DNA of 64,000 nt from Muricauda sp. SCSIO 65647. GTDB lineage: Bacteria > Bacteroidota > Bacteroidia > Flavobacteriales > Flavobacteriaceae. Where the stretch lies: contig NZ_CP091037.1 in assembly GCF_021534965.1 (NCBI RefSeq), positions 1,094,501 through 1,158,500 on the forward strand, in the 5' to 3' direction. How positions within the stretch are numbered: position 1 is the stretch's first letter; every line of letters begins with the position of its first letter. Under the pieces are notes generated by a model. It saw nothing but the letters and a program-made list of their open reading frames with translations. It was not told the DNA's origin and did no database searches. Position numbers and translations under genes: made by a program. This document shows, piece by piece, positions 54,877-62,826 of this stretch.

Positions 54877-57213
54877 TTAATCGGTCAGGGAAAACGGTCT
54901 ATCTTCTTTCTGGGTTCCCCAGCTTTGATTAGGCTGTTCCCCCATTTCAAAATCGAGTACGCCGCCATCCATCATATCAAAATGGTTCAAGTAATTTTTG
55001 GTGATTGGAACGCCGTTCACCTTAAGCGATTGAATATACTTTTTGCCTTTAGATGCCCCCGGGGCATTGATTACCAACTCTTTGCCATTCTCCAAAGCAA
55101 TGGTAATCTTATCAAAATGTGGCCCTGAAATCACGTACTCCGGTACTGAAGGTGCCACAGGATAAAACCCTAGGGCCGCAAAAACGTACCAAGCCGACAT
55201 CTGCCCGGCATCGTCATTACCGCTAAGGCCCCCCACCTCGCTGCTGTATTCCGTTTTCATGATATGGTCCACCAGCTTTTGGGTCTTCCAAGGCTCTCCT
55301 GAAAAATTGTACAAAAAGGGAATTTGGTGTCCCGGCTCGTTACCATGCCAATACTGGCCCGCCATATGAAAATTGTCCAGATTTTGGTTGAACCCTTTTT
55401 CGCCTCCCATAAGCTTCACAAGGCCATGAACATCATGGGGAACATACCAGGTGTATTGGTAGGGTGTTCCCTCGGTGATGAAGGGTTGTCGCACATACTT
55501 GTCAAAATCCGCAATAAAGCTGCCATTGGCATACTTGCCCCGAACACAGGAATCCTGCACGCTATAGACATGGCGATAGTTTCTCGCCCGTACTGTCAAA
55601 ATTTCTGCCTGCTCTATGTCACCCCTTTTTTTTGCGACACGGCTCAATGCAAAATCATCAAAGGCATATTCAAGTGTTCTTGATACCTGTTCGTTTATAT
55701 GAAAGGATTCCTCTACCGGGTCCTCTAACGGCACATAACCGTATTTAAGATAGGATTCCAAGGCTCGGCGCCCCTTCCCTTGTTTGTACGCTTCAAAGTC
55801 TTCAGGCGATTCAAAGGCATTTTTTAGAAGATAGGCATATTGTTGGTCGGAAAGGTCAATCACTCCCTTGACATAGGCATCGGCCACGGTGGCTATCACA
55901 TGGTCGCCAATCATGGCCGAGGTATAGTGATTCCAACAGGGAAATATGGGAAGCCAACCGCCCTGTTCGGCCATAAGGAACAAACTGTTCATCATCTGCG
56001 CATTTGCGGTGGGGGTAAGCAAGTTAAACAGCGGATGCGATGCCCTGTAGGTATCCCACATGGAGAAATCGGTAAAATGGTCGCTCCCACCAGTATTGAG
56101 CAATTGTTGTCCACCTGCAAAACTTGTGTAAGTACCATCCGCATCATTAAAGGTTCTGGGCTGCAAATAGCTGTGGTATAGAGCGGTATAAAATGTTGTT
56201 TTGTCCTTTTCGCTACCGCCTTCCACCCTGACCTTGGCCAATAGGCTTTCCCAAGTGGTTTTTAGGTTGGCCTTGGCCGATTCAAAATTCAAACGATGGG
56301 TTTCGTGCTCAAGGTTGCTTCTGGCATGGTCTATACTGGTAAAAGAGGTGCCCACAACGGCTTCAATGATTTCGCCGGGCTTCACCGTAAAGGAAGCATA
56401 ACCCCCAATGTTCTTTTTATTGGCAATTTGTATTGCCTCTTCCAAGATGTCATTTTGATGGTAAACTCCATAGCTCTTAAAATTTCGGGCAAACCTAACT
56501 ACAAAATATCCGCTAAATCCGGCAGGTTCACCCCAGCCTTGATAAATGCGATGCACGGGGTTGTACCCCACAATTTCATTTGATTCGGGCAAAATCTGCA
56601 CAAAACCTTCCCCTTCATCGCTGTTGGGATTTACCACCACATGGGCGTCGCCCGATTTGTTATAGGTAAATTTGAAAAGACCGGAACGTTTGGTGGCAGT
56701 CATTTCAACGGTCACGTCATAGTCTTCCAACTCTACTTCATAGACAAAAGGGGTGGCCCTTTCTTTTTTATGGGAAAACTTGGATCCCCTTACCTGAGGA
56801 AGGCATTTAAGATCCCCCGAGATGGGCATAATTGTCATACTGCCATAATCTTGCACGCATGAGCCACTGAGCCAATGACTTCCCCTAAATCCTTGGATAA
56901 TGGAATCTGTGTAATAGTAGGGGGCATGACATTTGGTTTCGGTCGCCTTGGTCTGGGGTGTCCAGTTGGTCATTCCGAAGGGTACGGTCACATAAGGTAC
57001 CACTTGGGCGTTGTTCTCTTTACCATGCCCATGTTTTAGGGCACTTGTGGTAGTGGCAGGCGCTGTGCCAATAAGGGGATTGACGTAGGGTACCAGCGAC
57101 TTTTGGGTGGTATCGCCCGTTGTTTCACAACCCAGCACCAAAAAAAGGGCCAGACTTACCATGGCCATCCCATGATGGGTTTGTAATCGAGCCTTGAAAA
57201 AGATATCCTTCAT
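54877..57213 (-). CDS. GH92 family exo-alpha-mannosidase lipoprotein
   Basis: A 778-residue enzyme with a lipoprotein signal ending SLALFLVLGC (Cys29; ATGs at codons 16 or 18 would give a more usual short signal). GH92 enzymes are calcium-dependent, inverting exo-alpha-mannosidases. The N-terminal beta domain has VNPLIGTAPATT and VPFGMTNWTPQT; the catalytic domain has HGNEPGHQIPFLYNFSGEPW, with Glu626 in the position of the general acid, and GNDDAGQMSAWYVFAALGFY, with the base Asp residues. It is followed by the PI-phospholipase C gene and preceded by a GH28-fold gene. The active site is complete, so it should hydrolyse alpha-mannosides. Linkage not predictable. Confidence 0.93.
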   Translation of the reverse strand: MKDIFFKARLQTHHGMAMVSLALFLVLGCETTGDTTQKSLVPYVNPLIGTAPATTTSALKHGHGKENNAQVVPYVTVPFGMTNWTPQTKATETKCHAPYYYTDSIIQGFRGSHWLSGSCVQDYGSMTIMPISGDLKCLPQVRGSKFSHKKERATPFVYEVELEDYDVTVEMTATKRSGLFKFTYNKSGDAHVVVNPNSDEGEGFVQILPESNEIVGYNPVHRIYQGWGEPAGFSGYFVVRFARNFKSYGVYHQNDILEEAIQIANKKNIGGYASFTVKPGEIIEAVVGTSFTSIDHARSNLEHETHRLNFESAKANLKTTWESLLAKVRVEGGSEKDKTTFYTALYHSYLQPRTFNDADGTYTSFAGGQQLLNTGGSDHFTDFSMWDTYRASHPLFNLLTPTANAQMMNSLFLMAEQGGWLPIFPCWNHYTSAMIGDHVIATVADAYVKGVIDLSDQQYAYLLKNAFESPEDFEAYKQGKGRRALESYLKYGYVPLEDPVEESFHINEQVSRTLEYAFDDFALSRVAKKRGDIEQAEILTVRARNYRHVYSVQDSCVRGKYANGSFIADFDKYVRQPFITEGTPYQYTWYVPHDVHGLVKLMGGEKGFNQNLDNFHMAGQYWHGNEPGHQIPFLYNFSGEPWKTQKLVDHIMKTEYSSEVGGLSGNDDAGQMSAWYVFAALGFYPVAPSVPEYVISGPHFDKITIALENGKELVINAPGASKGKKYIQSLKVNGVPITKNYLNHFDMMDGGVLDFEMGEQPNQSWGTQKEDRPFSLTD

Positions 57214-57266
57214 ACTAACTTCCTATCAACAAGAACAGACACGGCATAAAGTCACCAAACCTTGGT

Positions 57267-58898
57267 CTAGTCAATTTTTTCAATGGTATTTTCTAAACGG
57301 GCATCGTTCATGACATCAACAGCTTTCTTCAACACAATTTGCTTATGTGTCGTGGAAGGGATGGCAATATTGTCAAGATTTACCTTTTCCACATCATCAA
57401 AGATGTAGCCGGGACGGTAATCTTCTTCATCTAATTGCAACGTGACATTTTTAAAGGTGATGTCTTTTACGTGCCTTACGTAAAACCCCCAAGCCGGAAG
57501 TTCCCCGAACATGGAAAACTCTGGGTAGTCATCAATTTTTTCCGGCACTTGGTCCAATCTACTCAGCGGAATGTAAGCCATGCCTTTTGAGGCCCTGCCG
57601 GGAGCCGTAATCTCAACGTTTTCAATAGTTACATCCTCCACTTTGTGTCCGGGAATGCCGGTTATCGAAGAAGGAATGGGATTGTGAAAAAAGTCAACCG
57701 CAGGCCCTCTCATATCATAGTCCAAATCGGGTCTTCCAAACGGAACCTGAACTTTGATGTCTTTTATATGGACATTCTTTATCTTGCCCGGGGTTTTTCC
57801 ACTTCGGTGCCCTAGTCGGATAAAAATGGCATTGCCCGTGTTCTTGGCCACGATATTGGAGACCTTGATGTTTTCTATTACCCCCCCGTCAACACTTTCA
57901 ATGGCAATGGCCGAACGAAAGGTGTCAAAAACCTCAATATTTTCTATGGTCACATTTTTGAATCCGCCATGGGAAGCGGTTCCGAACTTTAATGCGCTTG
58001 CACTGCTCTTTACGGTACAATTGGCAATATATATACTATCGTTATAATGATCTGGGTAATATGATTTTAAGCAAATACCATCGTCAGCTGAATCTACATC
58101 ACAATGGGTCACCTGTACATTTTTACAATCGGTGATATCCATGCCGTCGTTGTTCCAATAGGCCCTATTGACCACTTTTAGATGGTCTAATTTCAGGTTT
58201 TCGCAAAGCTCAAAGGAAAGCCCCCAGCAAGAACCGTTGTGCAGATCCAAATCCAAAATCTCCACATTCTTGCAGGTAGAAAACCGAAAGAGTTTGGGCC
58301 TGGCGGTTTCATTGGGCCGCATTCTTCGGTAGTTGTATCTTGGGTCTATACGTTCCCCAGTGTGGTGAAGGCTATCAATGGCCAAGGCCAACTCCCTGCC
58401 CTGCCCATCAATTTTGCCCCTACCGTATATCTTGAAATTGTTCGCTTTGTAGGCTACCAACAAGGCCATTTGGGAATTGTCATCTTTTTTGGGGGATTCA
58501 GGTTTGCCCTCCATGGCTATTTCTTTGTAATGATATGGATTGGTGCTTCCCAATAGCACTGCTCCCTCCTTCAAATAAAGGCTGACATTTGATTTCATTT
58601 CCAAACTTCCCGATAGGTACCTTCCCGCAGGGAACACCAAGGTTCCCCCACCTGCTTGGGCCACGTCGTCTATCAAAGTTTGCAAGGCTACCGTATTCAG
58701 GGTGTTGCCATCAGAAGCAACCCCGTACTCGTTAACTTTATATTCAAGGTCGTCGGTTTTCTTTAGGTATGTTTGCCTGGCCTCCTCTTTTGAAAGCGGT
58801 TTTTCTTTTGTTATGACTTCTTTACACGAACCAAGAAGAAACAGGCTTGACAAAATGAGTGCAAAATATGAATACCGACGATTGAATAGCATAGTCAA
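57267..58898 (-). CDS. GH28-family beta-helix glycosidase lipoprotein, atypical substrate site
   Basis: A 543-residue lipoprotein (signal FALILSSLFLLGSC then KEVITK). The right-handed beta-helix has the GH28 start VNEYGVASDGNTLNTVALQT and GGGTLVFPAGRYLSGSLEM. Catalytic Asp residues are conserved: WNNDGMD (Asp251) and SADDGICLKS (Asp272, Asp273), with His310 in TASHGGFKN. However, the RIK motif that holds galacturonate carboxylate is replaced by A-I-E (residues 332-334 in SAIAIESVDGG). So the family is clear but a polygalacturonase name is doubtful. It overlaps the second GH92 gene by 4 bp and is co-translated with it. Confidence 0.88.
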   Translation of the reverse strand: MTMLFNRRYSYFALILSSLFLLGSCKEVITKEKPLSKEEARQTYLKKTDDLEYKVNEYGVASDGNTLNTVALQTLIDDVAQAGGGTLVFPAGRYLSGSLEMKSNVSLYLKEGAVLLGSTNPYHYKEIAMEGKPESPKKDDNSQMALLVAYKANNFKIYGRGKIDGQGRELALAIDSLHHTGERIDPRYNYRRMRPNETARPKLFRFSTCKNVEILDLDLHNGSCWGLSFELCENLKLDHLKVVNRAYWNNDGMDITDCKNVQVTHCDVDSADDGICLKSYYPDHYNDSIYIANCTVKSSASALKFGTASHGGFKNVTIENIEVFDTFRSAIAIESVDGGVIENIKVSNIVAKNTGNAIFIRLGHRSGKTPGKIKNVHIKDIKVQVPFGRPDLDYDMRGPAVDFFHNPIPSSITGIPGHKVEDVTIENVEITAPGRASKGMAYIPLSRLDQVPEKIDDYPEFSMFGELPAWGFYVRHVKDITFKNVTLQLDEEDYRPGYIFDDVEKVNLDNIAIPSTTHKQIVLKKAVDVMNDARLENTIEKID

Positions 58899-60967
58899 AA
58901 GTTTTTATCCCTTTTAGGTTTAGGTTTGTTACCAAGTTCAAATTGCAAGACCCCCCCTCTTGAGATCATATTGAAGTCTATTAAACTTGAGTTGATTTCG
59001 TCTCCATTCCAAGTTACTTTCTGAATGAATATGTTTTCTGTAGAAAATCCATTGGTCACTATTTGCAAAGGCTTGCCCGGGGTCTTGATCGCTATTTTCT
59101 GAAATAGCGGGGTGGTCAAGGCCAACTGTGTACTTCCCGGAAATACGGGGTATAGGCCAATGGCCGAACAGACGAACCAAGCTGACATGGTTCCGGCATC
59201 GTCGTCCATTTCCCGAATATAACCATGCGGGGTGGCCTGAAATATTTTGCGCGTACTGGGTGTTTTCCACTTCTCATGGGTGCCGTACCAGTTGTTCGTT
59301 TTCTTGGTCATCAACCGGTTCACCAATTTTTGGGTTTTCCATGGCGAACGAGTGTAGACATATAAGTACGGTACTTGAATGTCGGGCTGATTTCCAATAT
59401 TAAAAAGCTCGTTATCAAAAAAATAGTCCAATTGTTCCTCAAACACTTTCTTCCCTCCCAACAACTTCTGGATGCCTTTGATATCATAAGGTACCAACCA
59501 ACGGTATTGCCAAAGTGTACCCTCATATAGTCCATCACCATGCATGATATCAGAATTTTCATCCATGGTCAAAAACTTCTCTTTCCAAGTTTTTCGGTAG
59601 TTAATTGCCTTTTTTTGGTACTTCCTATACTCTTTCCCCTTTCCTATTTCCCTGGCAACTTGAGAAAGTGCCCACAAATCGTAACTGGATTCCAGAACAT
59701 TGTCCGGTGTCTCAAAAGGGAGTTGACGGGCCTCCTCTTTCAGATGGGGATAAATTGATTCGAGGGAAAAGGGCAGTAACCCCTTTTTATGGGCCTCCAA
59801 GACCACAATACCTGAATGTTCGGTTCTCACCGTAAGAAAGGGTTCTTTTTCTGTTGCCCAATCTGGCTTACCCTGTTGGTATAGCTTTCCAATGGCACTT
59901 ACCATGTCTTTATAATACTCGGGATAGAGCAAAGACAATAGTGGTAGTTTTGTTCGAAAGGTATCCCAAATGGACCAGCCGTGATAATGGTCGGCCCTAT
60001 CCGTTCCATAAATTTTCCCATCACTTCCCCTAAAGGAGCCATCTTCATCCTGAATCTGAAAAGGGGTCTGTAGCACATGGTACAAATGGGTGTAAAAAAG
60101 TTTCTTGTGTACGTTATTTTCACCCTCAACCTCAACTACTGATAAGATGTTGGCCCACTCTTCATGGGCTTGTCTTTTTACCTCTTCAAAACTTTTGTCG
60201 TGAAATTGTTGAAGGTTTTTAAGGGCACTTTGGGCACTTACGGTGGAAATCGCGCACAAAACACGTACTTCATTTTCTTCAGGGGTTTTGAAAGAAAAGA
60301 AAATTTTGCCATCCTTTTCCTCTATATTGAAGTTTTTCAGACTGGTGGCCAGCGCATAATAGAAAGTGTACTTTCCTTTATCACAGACATTGGCACCAGA
60401 TATTTCACCCATTATCACCCCATTTTCTTGAATATGATGTTTTTCGTGATAAAACTTTGAAAGAGAGCTGGTCAAATCAATGGTCAGTCCGACAGTTTCA
60501 CTTTTGGGGAAGGTGTATCTATGAAAGGCCACTTGGCGGGTTGCAGTGAATTCACATCGTATTCCATCCTCCAACTCCACTGTATAATAACCCGCCTGTG
60601 CCCTTTCTGTTTCCTTTTTATATGCTCGTGGATTAGGGTAAGGAGAACTGGAACCGATATAAGGCAATATTCTCAAGTTGCCCCCTACGCCCCGACAACC
60701 CACACCAGAAAATCGGGTGTTTGAAAAGCCTAGAATTTCGTCGGCATCGAAGTTATATCCTGAATGACCCAGCGGGTGGGAGTCGGGTGCCGGTTTTGCC
60801 ATTCCAAAAGGAACCCCAGCAGCGGGATCTGTTTGGCCATGATCACTCCCCGTACAGATAAAGGGATCTACATAATCAACGTTCTGTGCCCTGCTGCCTT
60901 CTTCCCTTTGTGTATAAAGAAGTGACGTTCCGACAACTATGTAAAACAATACAGTTTTAAATTTCAC
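58895..60967 (-). CDS. GH92 family enzyme with Gln in place of the catalytic acid, candidate mannose-1-phosphate diesterase
   Basis: About 690 residues from a GTG start at 60967, which gives the signal peptide VKFKTVLFYIVVGTSLLYTQ; an open frame up to 61099 would place 44 unlikely residues in front and run into a terminator hairpin. GH92 features are YVDPFICTGSDHGQTDPAAG, VPFGMAKPAPDSHPLGHSGY, GFSNTRFSGVGCRG and EMDDDAGTMSAWFVCSAIGL. In the general-acid segment it has IGNQPDIQVPYLYVYTRSPW: Gln527 (codon 59387-59389) stands where the paralogue at 54877 has Glu626 (GNEP). Family work ties this change to cleavage of mannose-alpha-1-phosphate diesters. No lipobox Cys, so it is likely periplasmic. 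Confidence 0.88.
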   Translation of the reverse strand: MKFKTVLFYIVVGTSLLYTQREEGSRAQNVDYVDPFICTGSDHGQTDPAAGVPFGMAKPAPDSHPLGHSGYNFDADEILGFSNTRFSGVGCRGVGGNLRILPYIGSSSPYPNPRAYKKETERAQAGYYTVELEDGIRCEFTATRQVAFHRYTFPKSETVGLTIDLTSSLSKFYHEKHHIQENGVIMGEISGANVCDKGKYTFYYALATSLKNFNIEEKDGKIFFSFKTPEENEVRVLCAISTVSAQSALKNLQQFHDKSFEEVKRQAHEEWANILSVVEVEGENNVHKKLFYTHLYHVLQTPFQIQDEDGSFRGSDGKIYGTDRADHYHGWSIWDTFRTKLPLLSLLYPEYYKDMVSAIGKLYQQGKPDWATEKEPFLTVRTEHSGIVVLEAHKKGLLPFSLESIYPHLKEEARQLPFETPDNVLESSYDLWALSQVAREIGKGKEYRKYQKKAINYRKTWKEKFLTMDENSDIMHGDGLYEGTLWQYRWLVPYDIKGIQKLLGGKKVFEEQLDYFFDNELFNIGNQPDIQVPYLYVYTRSPWKTQKLVNRLMTKKTNNWYGTHEKWKTPSTRKIFQATPHGYIREMDDDAGTMSAWFVCSAIGLYPVFPGSTQLALTTPLFQKIAIKTPGKPLQIVTNGFSTENIFIQKVTWNGDEINSSLIDFNMISRGGVLQFELGNKPKPKRDKNF

Positions 60968-61050
60968 CGTTAGAAATTTATAATCGATATGATATAACCA
61001 TAAAAAGTAATTGATTTTATCGAACAGATAGTTTATTTTCAATAAAAAAT

Positions 61051-61088
61051 GAGGACAGGGTACAACACAATTGTACCTGCCTGCCCTC
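61051..61088 (-). terminator. Stem-loop after susD of the mannoside/inositol locus
   Basis: The minus strand folds as GAGG...CAGGTACAA with TTGTACCCTGTCCTC (a few unpaired bases on the 5' side) around a five-base loop, followed by ATTTTTTATT. It sits between the SusD stop and the GH92 GTG start and probably gives partial termination, so that SusCD exceed the enzymes in amount. Confidence 0.6.
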
Positions 61089-61094
61089 AAAAAA

Positions 61095-61121
61095 CTCAAC
61101 TAACTCAACTAAAACAACTAA
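61095..61121 (-). repeat. TTGAGTTAGTT 3'-end motif, copy 3
   Basis: The minus strand reads TTAGTTGTTTTAGTTGAG then TTAGTTGAG: two tandem TTAGTTGAG units, 18 bp after the SusD stop and 6 bp before the hairpin at 61051-61088. Confidence 0.6.
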
Positions 61122-61139
61122 TACAATCTGGTCGAACTC

Positions 61140-62807
61140 TTAGTACCCTGGATTTTGTTCCAAAGAACCATCTGATAACAACAGCTCATTGGCCGGGATG
61201 GGTCTTAGCAGGTGAATACTGCTATCAAACGCACCATGATCCGCATTTTGTGGATTGTACAGATTCAACCGTTCCTCCAATTTGCCTGTCCGTTTTAAAA
61301 CAGCCCATCGATTTTCCTCTCCTGCTAATTCAATGGCCCGCTCGTCAAGGAGGTTGTCTAGGGTCAACTCTGAATAAAAATTGGCTTCACCGGTCGCCCT
61401 TTCCCTGACAATATTGAGGTGCTGCAAGCCAGATGCGCCGTTGCCGGCCGCCAAATAAGCCTCGGCCGCAATCAAATGGGTCTCGCCTATCCTGAACACA
61501 TAAGTATCTCTTGAACCATTGCCTGCCCCATCAATGCCCACATCATCGAATTTCTTGAAAATGGGGAAATTGATGCGGTTGATATTGGAGGAGTATTGAT
61601 AGACGGCTCCCGGAACATTGTCTGGAACACCAAACAGGTATTGGTCTGGTTGGTACACCCAATATCGGTTCAACTTATCTGCCAATTCAGTGGCATCCAA
61701 AGCCGTTTTGGGATAATAGATCACTGTATCACCCACTGCTATGGGGTCTTCCGGTTGTCCTTCACCCGACGAAAACGTAACCTCTTCCGCAGCAAACAAG
61801 GCACGGTGAAGGGTAACATCGTCCCTTGTATCATTGGCGGCAAAGAGTCCATAAAAATAGGGAGTGGGCATCAAGGAGGAACTCCTTGCCCCATATACAC
61901 TATTTCTACCTACACCCGCATAGTTTTCTATGGCATTCATCAAAAGGCCGTGCTTTGAATTGCTACGATCGTTGTCATTGCCCCCGGGCCCATACTGCAC
62001 GGCAAACAAAACCTCATCATTCACCTGATTGCCATAATCAAACAGCTCGGCAAAGGTTTGGCTTCTTAAATCGTAGCTTCCGATGGCCTGCTCTGCAAGC
62101 GAAGCGGCGGTATCAAAATCTGTGCCACTGCCAAACGTCTTGTAACCCCTTGTCAAGTACACATCGGCCAGCAGGTGCTGTGCGGCCCTTCTGGAAAACC
62201 GTCCTGTTTGTGGCGCATCAAGCAAATCGGGAATGGCCGCCTCCAAATCGGAGATAATCTGGCCAAAGGTTTCTTCCTCACTTGATCTTGCATAGTCTGA
62301 ACGTATTGATGTGGTCTCTTCCAATTCTAAAACCACCCCCCCATAATGCTGTACCAGATTGTAGAGTGCCAATGCCCTTAGGGCCCTTGCCTGGGCAATT
62401 CCATAATCTCTGGCACCCAAATTGGCATCACTCCAAGCAATGTCGTTTTGATACCTATTGATGGCAATGTTGGCATCTGCGATCAAATCATAGTTTTCCC
62501 TCCAATAGTCCACGATATTTTGATTGTCAGAGGCCAATCCAAAATAGTCATTGAAGCTATTGAATTCCTCAACCTGGGTTTGGACCGTATAGATATCGGT
62601 ACCTGACATATTGATGTCGTATTGTTTATAAATATCCCTCAAATCCTCATAGATGCCCACGACCAATTGGTCTGCATTGTCCTCCCCTATGAAGGTTTCC
62701 GCTGTTACATCGGAAAAGAACTCCTCTTCTAGATAGTCGTCACAGGCCATAAAACATGCTATCACAACCAAGAGAAAGATGTATTTTAAATTTTTAAAAG
62801 ATTTCAT
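61140..62807 (-). CDS. SusD/RagB-family surface lipoprotein of the mannoside/inositol locus
   Basis: A 555-residue lipoprotein with signal IFLLVVIACFMAC then DDYLEEEFF. SusD hallmarks are VVGIYEDLRDIYKQYDINMS, IAQARALRALALYNLVQHYG, RRAAQHLLADVYLTRG, HLIAAEAYLAAGNG, LLDERAIELAGEENRWAVLK and a C-terminal NELLLSDGSLEQNPGY. It starts 19 bp after the SusC stop. With SusC it should bind and import the phospho- or inositol-mannoside released at the surface. Confidence 0.95.
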   Translation of the reverse strand: MKSFKNLKYIFLLVVIACFMACDDYLEEEFFSDVTAETFIGEDNADQLVVGIYEDLRDIYKQYDINMSGTDIYTVQTQVEEFNSFNDYFGLASDNQNIVDYWRENYDLIADANIAINRYQNDIAWSDANLGARDYGIAQARALRALALYNLVQHYGGVVLELEETTSIRSDYARSSEEETFGQIISDLEAAIPDLLDAPQTGRFSRRAAQHLLADVYLTRGYKTFGSGTDFDTAASLAEQAIGSYDLRSQTFAELFDYGNQVNDEVLFAVQYGPGGNDNDRSNSKHGLLMNAIENYAGVGRNSVYGARSSSLMPTPYFYGLFAANDTRDDVTLHRALFAAEEVTFSSGEGQPEDPIAVGDTVIYYPKTALDATELADKLNRYWVYQPDQYLFGVPDNVPGAVYQYSSNINRINFPIFKKFDDVGIDGAGNGSRDTYVFRIGETHLIAAEAYLAAGNGASGLQHLNIVRERATGEANFYSELTLDNLLDERAIELAGEENRWAVLKRTGKLEERLNLYNPQNADHGAFDSSIHLLRPIPANELLLSDGSLEQNPGY

Positions 62808-62826
62808 TTCTATTTTTTTTATAGGA

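Noticed and set aside
57267-58898. Naming the GH28-fold gene a polygalacturonase
   Set aside because: The RIK residues that bind galacturonate are missing and the gene context is mannoside/inositol, so only the family is claimed.
60968-61099. Extending the second GH92 gene to the ATG at 61099
   Set aside because: The added 44 residues have no signal-peptide character and their DNA contains a terminator-like hairpin. The GTG at 60967 gives a normal signal peptide.
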